Shown here one piece after another: positions 10,014 through 23,378 of a stretch of DNA of 64,000 bases; the first letter of the stretch is position 1; every line of letters begins with the position of its first letter. A program made the position numbers and the translations under genes. This DNA comes from Prostheceraeus crozeri (taxonomy: Eukaryota; Platyhelminthes; Polycladida; Euryleptidae). The stretch lies in the NCBI GenBank assembly GCA_907163375.1, contig CAJQUW010009005.1, positions 1 to 64,000 on the forward strand, in the 5' to 3' direction. Below the pieces are notes generated by a model. The model saw nothing but the letters and a program-made list of their open reading frames with translations. It made no database searches and had not been told where the DNA came from.

Positions 10014-13000
10014 ATATTTCTATGAAAATTTAGCAAGTCAAGTTCAACTTCAATTTAGCTCAATCTAGTAACCATAGAAATCAGATACTATACTATATAA
10101 ATAATACAGTAAAACAATCTGATTTCTATGCTAGTAACTTACTAAATATCAACTTCTTCAATTGAAATTCTATTCATTGTTGCCGAGTAAGTAAGCTTGT
10201 CAGTCAACATTTCAGTTGTCATTTTCTGCTTTTAATCGTTCACAGGGGTAATCAAAAGTTAATTGCATTTAATTTTGCCTCAGTCATAAATTAATAGCGA
10301 CTATTTATCATCACCAAATAAATTGACTAATTCTTGATTTCAAAATTGATATTTCACTTCTAAGAATTAGGCGACGAAGGCGACAAAATTGACAAATATC
10401 TTCAAAGTAGGTGGGTGGGTGTTTACCTGCAATAAAATTAAAAAAGAACGTGCTCCAAAGATTTTTAAGTCATGTGTACCGTTTTGCTTCCTCGCACTAT
10501 CTACATTGGTAGAACCATAGAAATCCGATTTATTTCATATGTTTAAGTAATACTACTAGAATGGACAGCTGGGGTTTGTTGACGGTTAAGAAATGACTCA
10601 TAAGTGTACCGAAAGTAGGTCAAATGTAGATCATTTTATTCCCTAATTCACTGGCACAATTTTCAAAAATATTCAAAAATAATATCTTCCTAAAATAAAA
10701 CTTTTCATTTTCATCACTAATATATGAGAATGATAAGAAACACAACAATTCTGCATTAATTAGCAAATAGTGTTTTTATTTTAATTGTACGTAACCTTGA
10801 ATGTTCCCTATTTCCAAGAAATGATCATATGTTGCGGCACATAATAAAATTCGCGTTCGGTTGCATGTTAATTTATCTTGATGTCATCGTGAGAGGTCAT
10901 TATTCTTAACCGAAAATTGACTAGTGAGTGCTAAGTTAAATGAAGAATTACCAACTCGATAATTGGGCCCTTCAAGAGAATTTAGTGAAATATTCTGACT
11001 TAACTTTTTAGAAGATCCCTATTTTTGGGCTATTTGCAGATAATTTATGATCGTGGCTGATCCAAGGCAATCCTTGTACGTGCTTATTACACCGGCTGAG
11101 CCGGCACAATATTCGTGCTTGCCAGTTCACACCATATATTTCTCAGCAAAGTACATACTGCAAGTTGCTCATTATAGCGGGAAATACAGTTTTTCTATTT
11201 TTTTAGAAATGTAATGGTTTCTTTAGTGAAGCAATGCCTATTGCTTCCTTTCTATAAGCGAATTGCTTCCTTCCAAAGTACTCAATTTAATGCCTGATCT
11301 ACAGTGGATACCGGTAATTTCTATCTTTTGCTAATTTACAAGGCAATCAGTGTTTCTGTCTCAGCCGATGAAATGTTCGCGAAAAAAATTAAAGTTTTAG
11401 CGTCTCGGCTGGTGCAGTAGCCCTTACTGCATATACCTTGTATTATGATGCATAATTAACTTTGCAGGGAGGCTATTATTTATACGGTATTTCTAAGCTT
11501 TATGTCAAGACAGTATTCATATACGTACAGGGCTTTATTATCGAAATGCACTAACCGAGTTTACAAAGAGTAGAGTAGGAATATCTGATTCTATTGCAGC
11601 TCATTCTAATGCATATTCTACTGGCGGCAATATGCATGAAGCGAATTCCTTGCGTCAGGGTCTATGAATAGGAAATCTTTCATTCACATGATTCTAAAGC
11701 AGCCTTTCCACAGAATAGCCTTTCCCTGATTGGCACACAGCTCACACAGCTCACTGCAAAGTCTATTGTTGTCATTACCTAGCGACCTTGATGACAGCGC
11801 ATTCGTATGGCTGTCAGTCTACCTTAACTTCCCAAGATAGCATCGAACTTAGACGCAGGCATAATTGAGATGTGTCATATCGTGAGACTCCTAACAATTA
11901 GCACCTCTACTGCTGCCCTGCAAGTGCTTTGTAGACGGCTGTGAAGATGGCTATGATTCACAGACACCAGGATGGAGAAAACAGTTATTATTTTGCCTTC
12001 CTCATGACAAGAAATTACGACAAAAATTGCTCATGAATTTATGTTGATTGAAGAAGACCGACGATGCTACCGATTGTATTCGTGTTTCTATTCTTTCGCT
12101 CTGAAGACTTCCAATATAAAGCTAAATCCTTGTTCTTGGCATCGCTTTACTAGCTTGATAATCCAAACCTTCAAGTGAAAAAAAATCAAGCCTTATCAGA
12201 TCAAGGTCAACGTCAGCTGCGGAGACGTTAAAGGCAGAAAAAATAAGATAGCGATCCGTAACACCAAGATTCTCAGTTCTGGTGAGTTTATGTGTTTTCA
12301 CGACTTATTTTCCTGGGTATGAAGACCATGTTGCAACCCTTTACCGAGCAATTATGTCATTTATGACTTAAGTTAGATCTCATCAAAACTTCGGTCTGGC
12401 TCCCATTGGATTTACTATTGCTTTTTTCTTTGATCCTGTCTTACTAAAAAATTGGCTAGAAGTCGACAGACTCGGGGATTCGTAGTAGTCATAGTACATA
12501 ATAGTACATAGTCTCAGTAAAAACTTATTTTTAAGCATACATGTAAGTCATTTGAGTGCAACTGATTACGATTTCATTCCGAAAGACTTTAAGAAATGAG
12601 TTATTAAGTGCTGTAGTCAAGTATCCATGTATTTCGAATTTTGTATAGTTCAGTTAATGCATATGATTTAGTACAATTCTGATCATGGCCACTTCAGATG
12701 GTCGAAATGCTAATAAGGTATTTTTATTTCTATCAAAGAGTTTAATATTATCCTATAATTGGTACATTTATACATCTATAACTAAGTTTAAACAAGAGTG
12801 TGCCATATGCAGGCCAGAGATAAACAAAGGGTATGGCGATGGCAGGGGTGTGTCGATGACTGGCGGTGCTCGCTCTTAACTTTTTATTCGCTTGTCTTTT
12901 TTTCTTGTTTTCTATAATCTATAAACAATAATTCACATATTGAATTAGATTCGGAATCCTATCAATCAACAACACTTTCTTGAACTTCTCGATAAATGAA

Positions 13001-13760
13001 GTTTAAGCTCTGAAGCGATGTAATTGAATGTAAGCCATGCATTCAACTGTCCTCAGGGCATTTCACTGATGTTGAAATCGGCAACATCATCCACAAACTA
13101 ACTAACCTAACTATTGCTTTCTCTTATCTCGGCCAAAGTCTATTACTATTAACAATGTAAAGCTGGACATGCAGAAGCCCAAGTCATTATAATGCTGAAG
13201 CGAACTCGGCTGAATGTGTTAACCACAGAAATAGACATCCAGCTCGTAATGTCTTCGGTTTGCCTATAAAGCAATAGTGCAGGAGCAAGCAGCAAGTTGT
13301 GCAGGGAGCGATGTCGGACCTGAAACTTCACATGGCATTGTATTGTGCACCTCTTGAATACTACAAAACTTTACGTCTGTTGGATCTGTTGGTCTGTTGT
13401 GAATTAAAAACCGAATATATTTCAATGTGGAAATTGTGACATAGGTTGTAAAGACAATTTTATCGAGTTACTAATGAAAGTTGAAGTATTTCTTCAATAT
13501 GTTTCGTATAGGAAAAACATAAAAAACATCTACAGATCATGCTCCTTCATATGAGGCACCGTTTAATTCAGAATCTTTGTTCTTTGGCTAGCATAACACT
13601 TATATGAGTGATGATTTCACAGCATTTTCTGTATAAGAGGTCTGTATACAACATACATAGTGGATGACGTGTAGACTTCCTATACAAATCATATTGAGAA
13701 AATTCCTCTTCTACTGTAATATACAGACAATAACTGAGTAAAATCGCGTTCATAACCAAT
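10014..13760. other. Long gene-free stretch
   Basis: AT-rich with no domain-bearing frame. A 13-bp inverted pair, CATAGAAATCAGA and TCTGATTTCTATG, lies around 10070-10130, and a related word recurs near 10514. A splice-like CAG in the minus frame at 13149-13331 has no supporting protein pattern. Confidence 0.4.
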
Positions 13761-13985
13761 ATGCCGGAATTTATGCAAAGTCGGTTATTTTTTAAGTCGG
13801 ACTCCCGGGTACGGGTCCGGTTTCATTTCAAGCCTGATTGCCGGGCACGGGTCGTTCGTACTTCAGATCGACTACCCGGGCACGGATTCCGCTCGGTTGC
13901 ATTTCATATGCACACCCCGGGCACGGATTCCGCTCAGTTGCAGTTCAAATGCACAGCCCGGGCACGGCAACATTTCCAGCACGGT
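13761..13985. repeat. GC-rich degenerate tandem repeat
   Basis: The core CCGGG(C/T)ACGG recurs five times, starting at 13805, 13841, 13876, 13917 and 13958 (steps of 36, 35, 41 and 41 bp). The last units share CCCGGGCACGGATTCCGCTC and a TTGCA/TTCA-rich filler. It stands out from its AT-rich surroundings. Two overlapping plus-strand frames stay open through it only because of this composition; I do not call a protein. Confidence 0.7.
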
Positions 13986-14530
13986 CGCTCCCTAATATCC
14001 AGCACTTCTACCTACATTGTGTTTTCTAAGTAGCAAACTATCAGTCAACTATCTTAGACTGAACGACAGTTCTGTGTAGGCCAGGTTGAATCTTGGGTGC
14101 AGGGTCAATTTCGAGGAGAGATTACTCAAGATTCCTGGGATGCTCAAGACCCAGATCAGACCCAAATTTGGTGTGAGTGACATCGAATAAAGACACGAGT
14201 ACATTCATGTTACTTGGTTTATTACGCATTTTAACTTGACTGATCTTTTCAAATACTCTGCTGCGGACAATAGAAAGCAAGCATGCGAATTGCTGAAAGA
14301 GTAGTCGATAGAGCAAGCATCATTGGGTAGAATAACAATTCAGTATCAACTGCATCTTCAATGTGATGGCAGGTTCGATATCACTAAATGAACTCTTTTT
14401 GATGTGTACTACGCATGTGTGATGGGTATTTTTACTGCTGTTGAGAAATTGCCAATGACTTGACTGTCATTCATGAAGAATGATGCATATGTCATAATAC
14501 AACTACAGATTATTATGCAATTACATAATA

Positions 14531-15953
14531 CCGGGTGTTTCAAAAGTTTTAGTACAAGAATTTTAATAATATTCTATGAGTTTAATCGGTGTTGAATCAA
14601 CTTTATAATAACATTATAGAGAAATTCAAACATACTAGCACATTACTCGAAAACATTTCCTCGTGATTCACGACACAGATACACTCTCTTCTCAATATCT
14701 CTCATGGTGTCTCGATACATTCGCAAAAGAATTCCGTGAATTTTGTCTTCAATTGCTGATCTTAGGGACTGAAGATTTTCGTAGTGTCTATTGTTGGCAA
14801 ACACAAAAGATTTGAGATATGGCCAACACCAAAAGTCACAGGGAGTTAGGTCGGGACTCCTGGCAGGCCACTCGATCGGGCCTCGACGTCCAATCCATCG
14901 ACTATTCAACTTGGTGTCAAGAATTTCTCTCACTTTCACTGCGTAATGTGAAGAAGCGCCATCTTGCTGATAATGTGAACTTATGTTTCGGGAGAAGTAA
15001 GGGACAACATGTTCAGTCAAAATCACACAGTATCTGTCCCCAGTCATTGTTTGTTCCGAAATGTCCAAACCAATTAGCCCATTCCATCCTATTGCTGCCC
15101 ATACAGTAAGGTAGTGAGTACCATGGGTCTTACTCTGCAATTTCCAATGAGGATTTTCAGCTGCCCAATAATGAGTTGTTGATGCTTCCCGACAGATAGA
15201 AATTGCACTCATCAGAGAAGACAATTTTTCTTGACCATGAAGGATCTCCGCGAAATCGGTCAATCATTATTTCGCAGAATTGCAGGCGCCTGTCCTCATC
15301 CCCAGCAAAGAGCAATTGGCAACAGCTGGCCTTATAGGGCTTCATTCCAGATTTATTTAGGCAACGAAACACACTAGATGGAGAGATGTCATTGTCACGA
15401 GCAATTTGGCGTATCGATGATTGTGGATTTTCATTCACTTCTTCTTGAACGAGTTCAAGTGAATCATCACCGGATGCCGTCACAGGACGCCCTGATCTTG
15501 GTCTGTCTTTCGATAACGAACCGGTTTCCAACAGTTTCAATTTCCAATAATTAATCTGTGATCTTGATGGAGGATTTCGTCCGTACTTCTCTTCAAACTT
15601 TCGCCTGAATTTTCGTAGGCGAGAGCCCAGGCACAGCACATGACTGCTCTTCAGGCGAATACATTGTGAATGATTTCACGATGATAATTGCATCGTAAAC
15701 TTTCATTAACAAAATTCAAAAATTCAAAATCATCGTTGATTCGGATGCTGTGTTCTAGTATTGAATCGATCGTAGACATCTTATTCAACAATTCAAGAAT
15801 TTCAAACTATCTGAATAGCTATCGAACATCTCATCCTCCACAGTCATGTAGATTGACTGAATAGTTTAGGCTGCCTTTTTCACTTGATTCAACACCGATT
15901 AAACTCATATAATATTAGTAAAATTCTTGTACTAAAACTTTTGAAACACCCGG
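14531..15953 (-). mobile_element. Tc1/mariner-superfamily element, complete ends
   Basis: Seen: terminal inverted repeats beginning CCGGGTGTTTCAAAAGTTTT (14531 onward) and its complement ending at 15953. Similarity continues about 65 bp inward (through TTTAATCGGTGTTGAATCAA). TA flanks both ends (14529-14530 and 15954-15955), the target duplication of this superfamily. Length 1423 bp, with the transposase on the minus strand. Confidence 0.92.
14643..15639 (-). pseudogene. Mariner-like transposase, frameshifted
   Basis: Seen: 15639-15157 encodes the paired helix-turn-helix part (FEEKYGRNPPSRSQINYW, then GRPVTASGDD, SIRQIARDNDISPSSVFRCL) and the start of the DDE domain (IVFSDECNFYLSG, first catalytic D). 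From about 15165 the protein continues in another frame: HYWAAENPHW, YQQDGASSHYA (second D) and EWPARSPDLTPCDFW (third acidic residue, a D in SPD), to a stop at 14643. Known: the family cuts and pastes DNA at TA sites. One frameshift between the first and second catalytic residues makes this copy inactive as read. Otherwise nearly full length (about 330 residues), so the damage looks recent. Confidence 0.88.
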
Positions 15954-18233
15954 TACAATATTTGCCAATAAAAGTACTTCTTACTTTTTACGCTTCACAA
16001 ATTACCTGTTGCAGAAATAGTCATAAACATCATAATCAAACACAATGATCACAATATTCAGATCAAAGTGGGTCCACAAATCAGATAAAGCATTGAGAGA
16101 TACTTATCGAAGGCAATGTGACGCGACTCCCACCTATCTCAGGACATTTTTATGGAATTTGAGATAGATACTGGATACTTTCGGAAAATTAAGAGTTTAT
16201 CAGTAAAAACCGCATGTCAACTGCTAGCCTAAAAAAACCGTTGCTGCCTTTCAAAATTGAGCATCATGAAAAACAAAGAAACCATGAATTAAAAACAAAA
16301 AATCTCTGTGGTAGGTGTTGTATGGGAGCCGTGCAGTCGCGGATGCGATTCGGTTTTCGCACGATTCCAAATCTCACGAAAAAATCTCGCTATTCTGAAT
16401 TTTGTTGAGATTTCCTCAAATTCAGTGATTAGAAGTTTACAGCTTGTACTTTTTTTTTAATTTCTAGACCATTCATTTTCTTGCATTTTTTTGATAACTT
16501 TCATTAAAACTGACACAAATAGACACTGAGCCGATTGAGTGAGACATTGAAATTACTACTATTCATTAATGCGATGCTCTGCTGTCGAGGTTTGGGTATT
16601 CAGCATTATGAATAAGAAGAGCACATAAGAAGTCGTGGGAATTTATTTTTAAGAATCTCCTGCAAATCTGCTATGAAGGGTCTGCAAATGGCCTATAATG
16701 TACAAAGATAACAAACCAATACTACAAACAATATTACAAAGGCTTCAGGAGCTATGCGCTTGTTTCGTAATGATTCTTTGTGCTGTAATCTTGAAAACAT
16801 TTTCAGGTAATTTTTGACCATACCGCTCGGATTGATAAAACAATCTTTTGTTTTACATTGTCGATTTTATATCGAATATAACGTCGGGGAAAAAATATCT
16901 ACCTGTATATTACCTATTACACTTGTAAAGCTATTGCTCAAAAAATGATCAATTATTAGTAAATTCAATATTTTAGTTGACTTTGCCCTTGCGCATGGTT
17001 CTTCTTCTTCAATCAACCTGTAACTTTCTGCATTTGTAGTTTCTAGTTTTTAAATTTAAGAATATGATAATGCACTCCTATTTCACTGCTTACTGACTCA
17101 CCACTGATGACCGCGTCACCCAAAACTTTTAATTAAAAAACCATCTTGTTATGACCACAAAAAGTAAAGAAGAACTTCTCTATCCAAATGATCTTATAGT
17201 CATAGAAAACACACGGTGAATAAATGTCATTTTTTGTGTTCTTTATCATAGACCAATGTCACGATCGCAAGTATTTCTAGTGCGGTTTCTAGAAACACTA
17301 ACAAGCAGTTGCTTAATGGGTTTTGTTTGTATGTTAACACGGAGACTGTAGTTTTTGTGAGTTTTATTTCATTTTGCACGTACAACTATCACTGATATAA
17401 TAAACTTTGAGGTAGGGGTCATCATCACTGCGAGCAAAAAATTGTTGAAGCTGATAGGAGAAACATTTGTACAAGGATAGTATTTTGAGCCATTATCGCA
17501 AAGTCTTTTTTGTAGAGTATCTATACAAGCTTCCATATTGGTATCGCTAGAACACCGTTCTTTGACGTATTGAAGGCTGTTCGAAACGCAATTATTTTTA
17601 ACAAATGACGGAACCCAAAAATTAGCTTTCATGCTAATACCTACGATTATGTGCACAAAAAACGTACATGTTCAATTATTCATGGCATGCACCTTTTCTA
17701 GTGCGCGACTTCTAAGTGGAAGCTTTACAGTCAGCCCCTTTTCAATCCTGGTTCAACATCGGAAAAGCTCCATCTTTTAAGATTTCCTGTGGTTGCTTTT
17801 AATCCTTTGGAACAAATCATGCTTCCTGCTTGATGTCTCATCGCTATCGGAAAAATGTTCAGAGCAAGCGCGACGGCTGAGACCTCAGTGCTGGCCTTAT
17901 TGTCACCGTATCACACCTGACGTCATCACCGAGAATTATTCGTCGCGTAGCGAGAGAACTGCGCCTCGAGTTTCAGATTGACGGCTCCAAATCAACTAAA
18001 ATGATGCTCTAGCATCGATGCAGACCAACTTAATAATTTGCCCGGAGTACACGTTTAAATCAACTTGCTTTTCATGAAAGAAATATCCTTGTAAAATCTC
18101 GCAAAATATTTCGGTATGAAAATTTTCACTGTATAGGCCACTAACATTTTTGAGCTGTTACATCCCTATATCTATGGAGCAGCATCCAAGTTGCCAGTGA
18201 ATTTGAAGCGATAGAATTATCAATATCACTCAC
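15954..18233. other. Gene-free stretch with an unassigned ORF
   Basis: Mostly AT-rich. A minus-strand frame at 17656-17369 (95 residues) has several cysteines (NNCVSNSLQYVKERC, CIDTLQKRLC) and a hydrophobic tail. I recognise no family and see no splice or promoter context, so I leave it as uncharacterised. Confidence 0.35.
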
Positions 18234-18291
18234 CTTTTGCAGTACTTTCTGGAACGGTAATCGGTTCCGCATTAGGGGCATGCGCATGACG
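18234..18291 (-). CDS. Candidate short exon, possibly of the cadherin gene
   Basis: Seen on the minus strand: acceptor CCCTTTCAG, 58 nt, donor GTGAGT. In phase 0 it reads RHAHAPNAEPITVPESTAKG (the last codon is split, ending in phase 1). VPESTAKG resembles the V.E.T..G segment that opens a cadherin repeat, and the strand matches the cadherin exons at 3.8-8.6 kb. One other frame is also open. I cannot connect it by phase to a neighbouring exon, so membership is inference. Confidence 0.4.
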
Positions 18292-21200
18292 CTGAAAGGG
18301 ATTTAGAAAAAAAATGTCATTTGATTCAGGGCCCAATATCAAATGTATAGGAAATTCCTGAAGAAGTTGAATATTTCGATGGATAGAGTAATGCTCAAGG
18401 CCCAATTTGGACAGTGTCGTATAATGTAATTATGTTTTAATATGAAAGACGAAGCAGAAAATACGTTAACGTAGTTCTCCTGTGCTGATTCGTGCCAATC
18501 ATATAATACCAATATCTCGTACCAAGGCCAAAGGTACACATAACTGCAGATGGAGTCCCTGCATGTGCTGTTAACAGAAACACTAAAATTGAATAGGAAT
18601 GGGTTGTAGGAACAGACCTGAAAGGAACCACTTCAATCCATTTCAGGAACCATCAGCAGGCATCATTCCCATCCCTCATGATTTACATTTGACTACGTAG
18701 TGTTTACTGATTATTACAAGGGGTGCACCGAATTTTAGATTTAAGAATTCGACCGAACCAGTACATTGCTGAACGCAACGAGAATTTTGGACTAACCGAA
18801 CCTTTTATTATTACCAAACCCATTGTAGTCAACATTTCCTCTGAATATTTCCGATTACTGCGTGTGCCTTTAAGTTTCCGTCCAAAATACATCACGTATA
18901 TAATGCTAGTTGTATGACTAATTTTTATAATTACAATAATTTGATAAGGCTACAACAATAGAAGAGATGATAACCCACTATAATTCGACTAAATGTGACG
19001 TTGTGCCTAGAACGTGATTGATTTAGGCAGCCTAAGGAGCGAATTAGCATTTATGACATTGCATCTTAACTTAACAATTCCTAACGATTTCCACAGCACT
19101 TTTAATGTGATGTCACTCCTTAATGTCTTAATGCGATTGAACTTCTCCTGCTATACAAGGCAATGTCACCGGCGAAGAGACGTAAACTATGGCAAAACTG
19201 ATATTGCGATCAATGGGCATAGAAAATCATAGAGCTCCACGGATTCTGAAGTCGGGAAATCGTAGGTAAGTGTTAGCTAACACTTCACGCTGAGCTTTTT
19301 TCCAGAACAGAATTACAGGAAACTTCATTGGTGGATATTTTTTTGAAGGCTGCAAAACTTCAGGAAGACAATCGCTCTTCTTTACTACCAGCGTGAGGAG
19401 AGATACTCCTGTTCTTGCACCAGAACTCATAGTGAAATTCCTTCTGTGAACTCATTAACTTATTTTTCATTTTGTCTATATTTCCATATAGCATTCGTTT
19501 TCGTCTCCCTAAACCTCATACTGCGTCGGATGATTTGGCCCACTTAGCGACAACCAATTATATTCTATATTTATCTTATATTCAGTTCAGCAACCCTATT
19601 TTCCCTGAAAACGGGTGGGGGAAATGTCATACACATAAAATAACACGATATTCATAGTCACAGTCAGTAGTCACTTCATGAATAAGTCATAAGAAGTTGC
19701 TAATGCCACATGGCTTGCGAAAAAAGGTAGCATATCTTATGTAGATATATTGTCTAAGCAGCATTGATGGATATCTTTAATCTGGAACGTCAAATTATAG
19801 GGAAAGTGCCAATAAACACTCGAGAAACGAAGAAAATTGTGAAAATCGGAACTTATATGTAGTTTTAAATGTACTTGCTATATATAACTTCGATTGCGAA
19901 GAAATGCAGCGAACCAAGAGCCTGCGATTGTACATTATTAGTGAACACTGTAAACTCTACGGCACGAAATTTCGCTTGAATTAGGCACGAAATTTAGGCA
20001 TCAATTCTGACCAACACAAGGCACAAGTAGGCACGAAGTTCATAGTGCCGAGTTCGTGCCCTTTCCCGATTAACCAAATTGAGTGGTACTCTATGACATT
20101 CTATAACACTCAATGGGCATGCGATAGGAAACATTAGCATTCAATCGAACTCTATTGGATCCAATTGCACTTGAAATGGGAGAATATGAGTCCCATAGAT
20201 GTTGTCCGAAAGAAATAGAAAATGTGACTTTCATTTCTGACGCGGACTCCGGCATCGTCCAATCATATTGCATCATTTGCATATTTGGTATCGCTCAAGG
20301 AACATTTCACTATAATCGCAACAATTCCTTTTTACACGTCATTTCATCACATCGCCTCTAGTTTCGTGTGTGATTTTATATTTTCGCCGAACAACTATTC
20401 ATCAAATCAGTGAAGTCTCGCTACAACATTGCAGTAAGTTCTTGATTACGCTGTTATATATTTATTAATTACCGTTTATTTATTAGTTATACCCGCTACT
20501 TTATTTAGGCCACTAGTTAAATTGTCAAATCCTCAATGCTTCAACAATTCATTAAGGCACTGTGTAGGCTATTATTTAGAAATTTCGTTGATGCAATTAT
20601 TTAAGCATCAAATGCTGTCTTCGATTCCTGTTTCAATTGTCTTTATAATAGGTGCCCTATTAAGTATCTGGCGTTTATGAATACAATTGAAACGACATGA
20701 TGAGTGATAACATGATATAAAAGATAATTTATTGACAGCTTCTAATATTAGTGTAAACTTGAATTCTATGCTTGAATACGGTACTTCAAGTGGATTTGAT
20801 TTTTTAATATAATACGAAGCATGCACTCTCTTGAAGACTTTTCTTCACTGAAATTCTTCAAGTCTGAATTTATGGTCAAGGTCTTGAATAAACACAAATC
20901 ACTTGAATAATCCAGTATTTAGTTGCATCGAAAAGATGGAATAATCATATGTAGGGCCTATGTAGTCATTTTATCAAGTAGGCTATATATAGTCCAACAG
21001 ATAGTTGAAATGCTATCTTCACATTTCTTTGAGCATTATTCAAGCGGTTTAAGTGCGCAATTATTCTCGTATTTTTGAATATTAATTCGGGCGAATGGCC
21101 AACGGTAATATTTCAATCAGGATTGCTCACGTATGCAAGCCTGTTCACTTTGGATACTTTCAGCATAATATACGACGCATTGAACCCTTTGCCAAAAATG

Positions 21201-21329
21201 ACAGTAGACGTTAGATGTTAAAAATAGTATTTTGATCTAGAAATTGTTTTTCTTCTTACTTAAATAGCCATGGAGAAGTCTGTTTTTTCTCCGCTTGCAT
21301 GTTGGCCAGGTGAATGAAAGTAAAAAACA

Positions 21330-21330
<1 letters not shown>
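18292..21330. other. Gene-free stretch
   Basis: No coding exon that I can support. At 19955-20062 there are several copies of GGCACGAAATTT/GGCACGAAGTT, a word shared with 39600-39700. GGGGTGCACCGAATTTTAGA at 18720 looks like an element terminus, but I found no partner end. Confidence 0.35.
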
Positions 21331-21368
<38 letters not shown>

Positions 21369-22420
21369 CGTGGAAAAAAGTTTATGATAATTTATGATTA
21401 GTTGCATAAACAAGGGTTTCGTTGGAGCTCATGCTATGCTTTCCATTATGAATTGAAATAAGGTATCCACCGCGAGAATTGAGCGTGTTCCTCTAAAATA
21501 TTACTCTTAAAATACCTTTTGTCATCAGATGTGAGATCTATCCACCTCTGAAGTTCATTAAATCATTCACCGTCCATCATGGTGTGGGGCTGGTTTAGAT
21601 TGTATAAGTGGATAGCCAGTGCTTGAAAAAAGGATGTTCTACTGAATTAAGTCAGGCATTTCAAGACATTTAGAGATGATATTTCCTTTCGTGAATATTT
21701 CGCGGACTGCCATTTATCAATAAGATAATGCCCAACGCCATTCGTTAAGAAAAACACAAACTTGTTTGAAGGTAATGGGAGAGGTTAATTGGGATAATGA
21801 GTCGGGAAGAATCTGACCTGAATCCAATTGAAAATTGTCAGCAGCATGAAAGCCAGAGTAATCCTCAACGTACAGAATCTTTCTCAAAACATTCAGCAGG
21901 CATGGATGGAGGTCTCTCAGCATTAATGAGAGACCTAATAGAGCATTAATGGAGGTCTCTCAGCGACTTCTGATATCAATGTCGCGAAGAATCTCAAGAG
22001 TTTTGAAGAACAATGGCTACTCAACAAAATAGTAGGGGCCTACTGATTTCTGCTATCTTTGGTTATGATAATGAACGCACAGAGAATATTTGGGGTATTC
22101 TATAAATCGCTATCAAAGTTTACTTAGATTAGACATTTTAGCTTAAACAAACAATTTTCCTGTGAATTTGCTTTCAGGAAGTGAAACAATAAAAAGCAAT
22201 CTAAAATCATGAAAATGGTAGGCCTATAGCCATGAATTCAAAAATGGACTGAGTCAACAAATTGATATGAAATGCTTCAGATCACATCTACAATAGTTCT
22301 CAAGGATTTCTTGAGACTAAATCTGGCTGCTATGCGAAAGTTACCTACAAATTAGTAATTATTTTCTACAAATTCATATTTCATACTTAAATTACAAATC
22401 ATCATAAACTTTTTTCCACG

Positions 22421-22456
<36 letters not shown>
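21331..22456 (+). mobile_element. Dead Tc1-like element inside a (TA)n microsatellite
   Basis: Seen: inverted ends CAGACGTGGAAAAAAGTTTA at 21365 and its complement ending at 22424, giving a 1060-bp element. Both sides are long TA runs (21331-21364 and 22425-22456), as expected if it inserted at a TA inside a microsatellite. Plus-strand remnants of a Tc1 transposase survive: HSPSIMVWGW near 21570-21600, QDNA-like near 21720, and ESDLNPIENC near 21810-21835, the D-L-N-P-I-E-N motif with the last catalytic acid. They lie in different frames with stops, so this is a decayed, shortened copy. Confidence 0.88.
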
Positions 22457-22461
<5 letters not shown>

Positions 22462-23378
22462 CACTCGGTGCCTTCGCGGACAGTGTTTCTTAAATATTCT
22501 TATAATCTCCCTTAAGTCTTTCAAAATATTTCGAAGTATATATTTGTGTGGAAATGTATCTCTGTTGTATACTATTGCTGTATTGTGTAAGGAAATTGAG
22601 AAACGGTTCATTAACTGCACAATGTGGTTGACTGTGCAATGATATTAAGTCCGGCAATAAGGCCCATACGAAGAGTGGGTAATAATGCCCACACTTTATC
22701 GCTTCAAATTCTTTGGATGCTCGTGCTGTACACCAACGCAGTCAGCGTAGAATTAGTGTTTACAACTTACATTGATTATTCTTTTTTTTATGTTTCCGCT
22801 ATTTCGATGTCCGTAACACACCAAACATTACAATCTGCGTATAAGACTGCTCCAGGCAGGCCAACGCTATATTGCCAACCAGGTCAGATAATCAAATCAA
22901 TTTTTTGGATACAACTCCATTGAAAGAAAAATAAAACGTGATTTCCATATCATGTTACTTAAGTTTTAGAGACAGATGACGACATAGGCCTATGATCTGT
23001 CATGATAACTTGTCAATAAGTGTCTATCCATATTTGTCACCTTTAAAAATAATATCGAATAAAATAATTAAGCAAGCGTAGGCCTCCGTCTGTCCTGACG
23101 ACTTGGTGACTCTGATCACAAAATTTATTGGATTTGATTAATTTGAGTTGATGAATGTACCCAGGTCTCAGTAAAAATTGAATAATTAGTCACCTTTTGC
23201 TTATTCTTATGAACTACCGGTAATTTGTAGGATTTATGACTACGAGGAATAATGTGAATATTGCTCATATCTGTACATGACTCTTTGTGCTATATTTTTC
23301 AGAGATTCAACCTGATTCAAAAATGTACCTTATTACCCGACTTATACGGATAATGCGGTCCAATTGTTACTATTTAAA
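22457..23378. other. Gene-free stretch
   Basis: AT-rich, with no element or exon recognised. It ends in (AAGT)n at 23379-23402, immediately before a LINE fragment. Confidence 0.4.

Noticed and set aside
14819..15109. Plus-strand frame of 96 residues.
   Set aside because: Antisense shadow of the mariner-like transposase.
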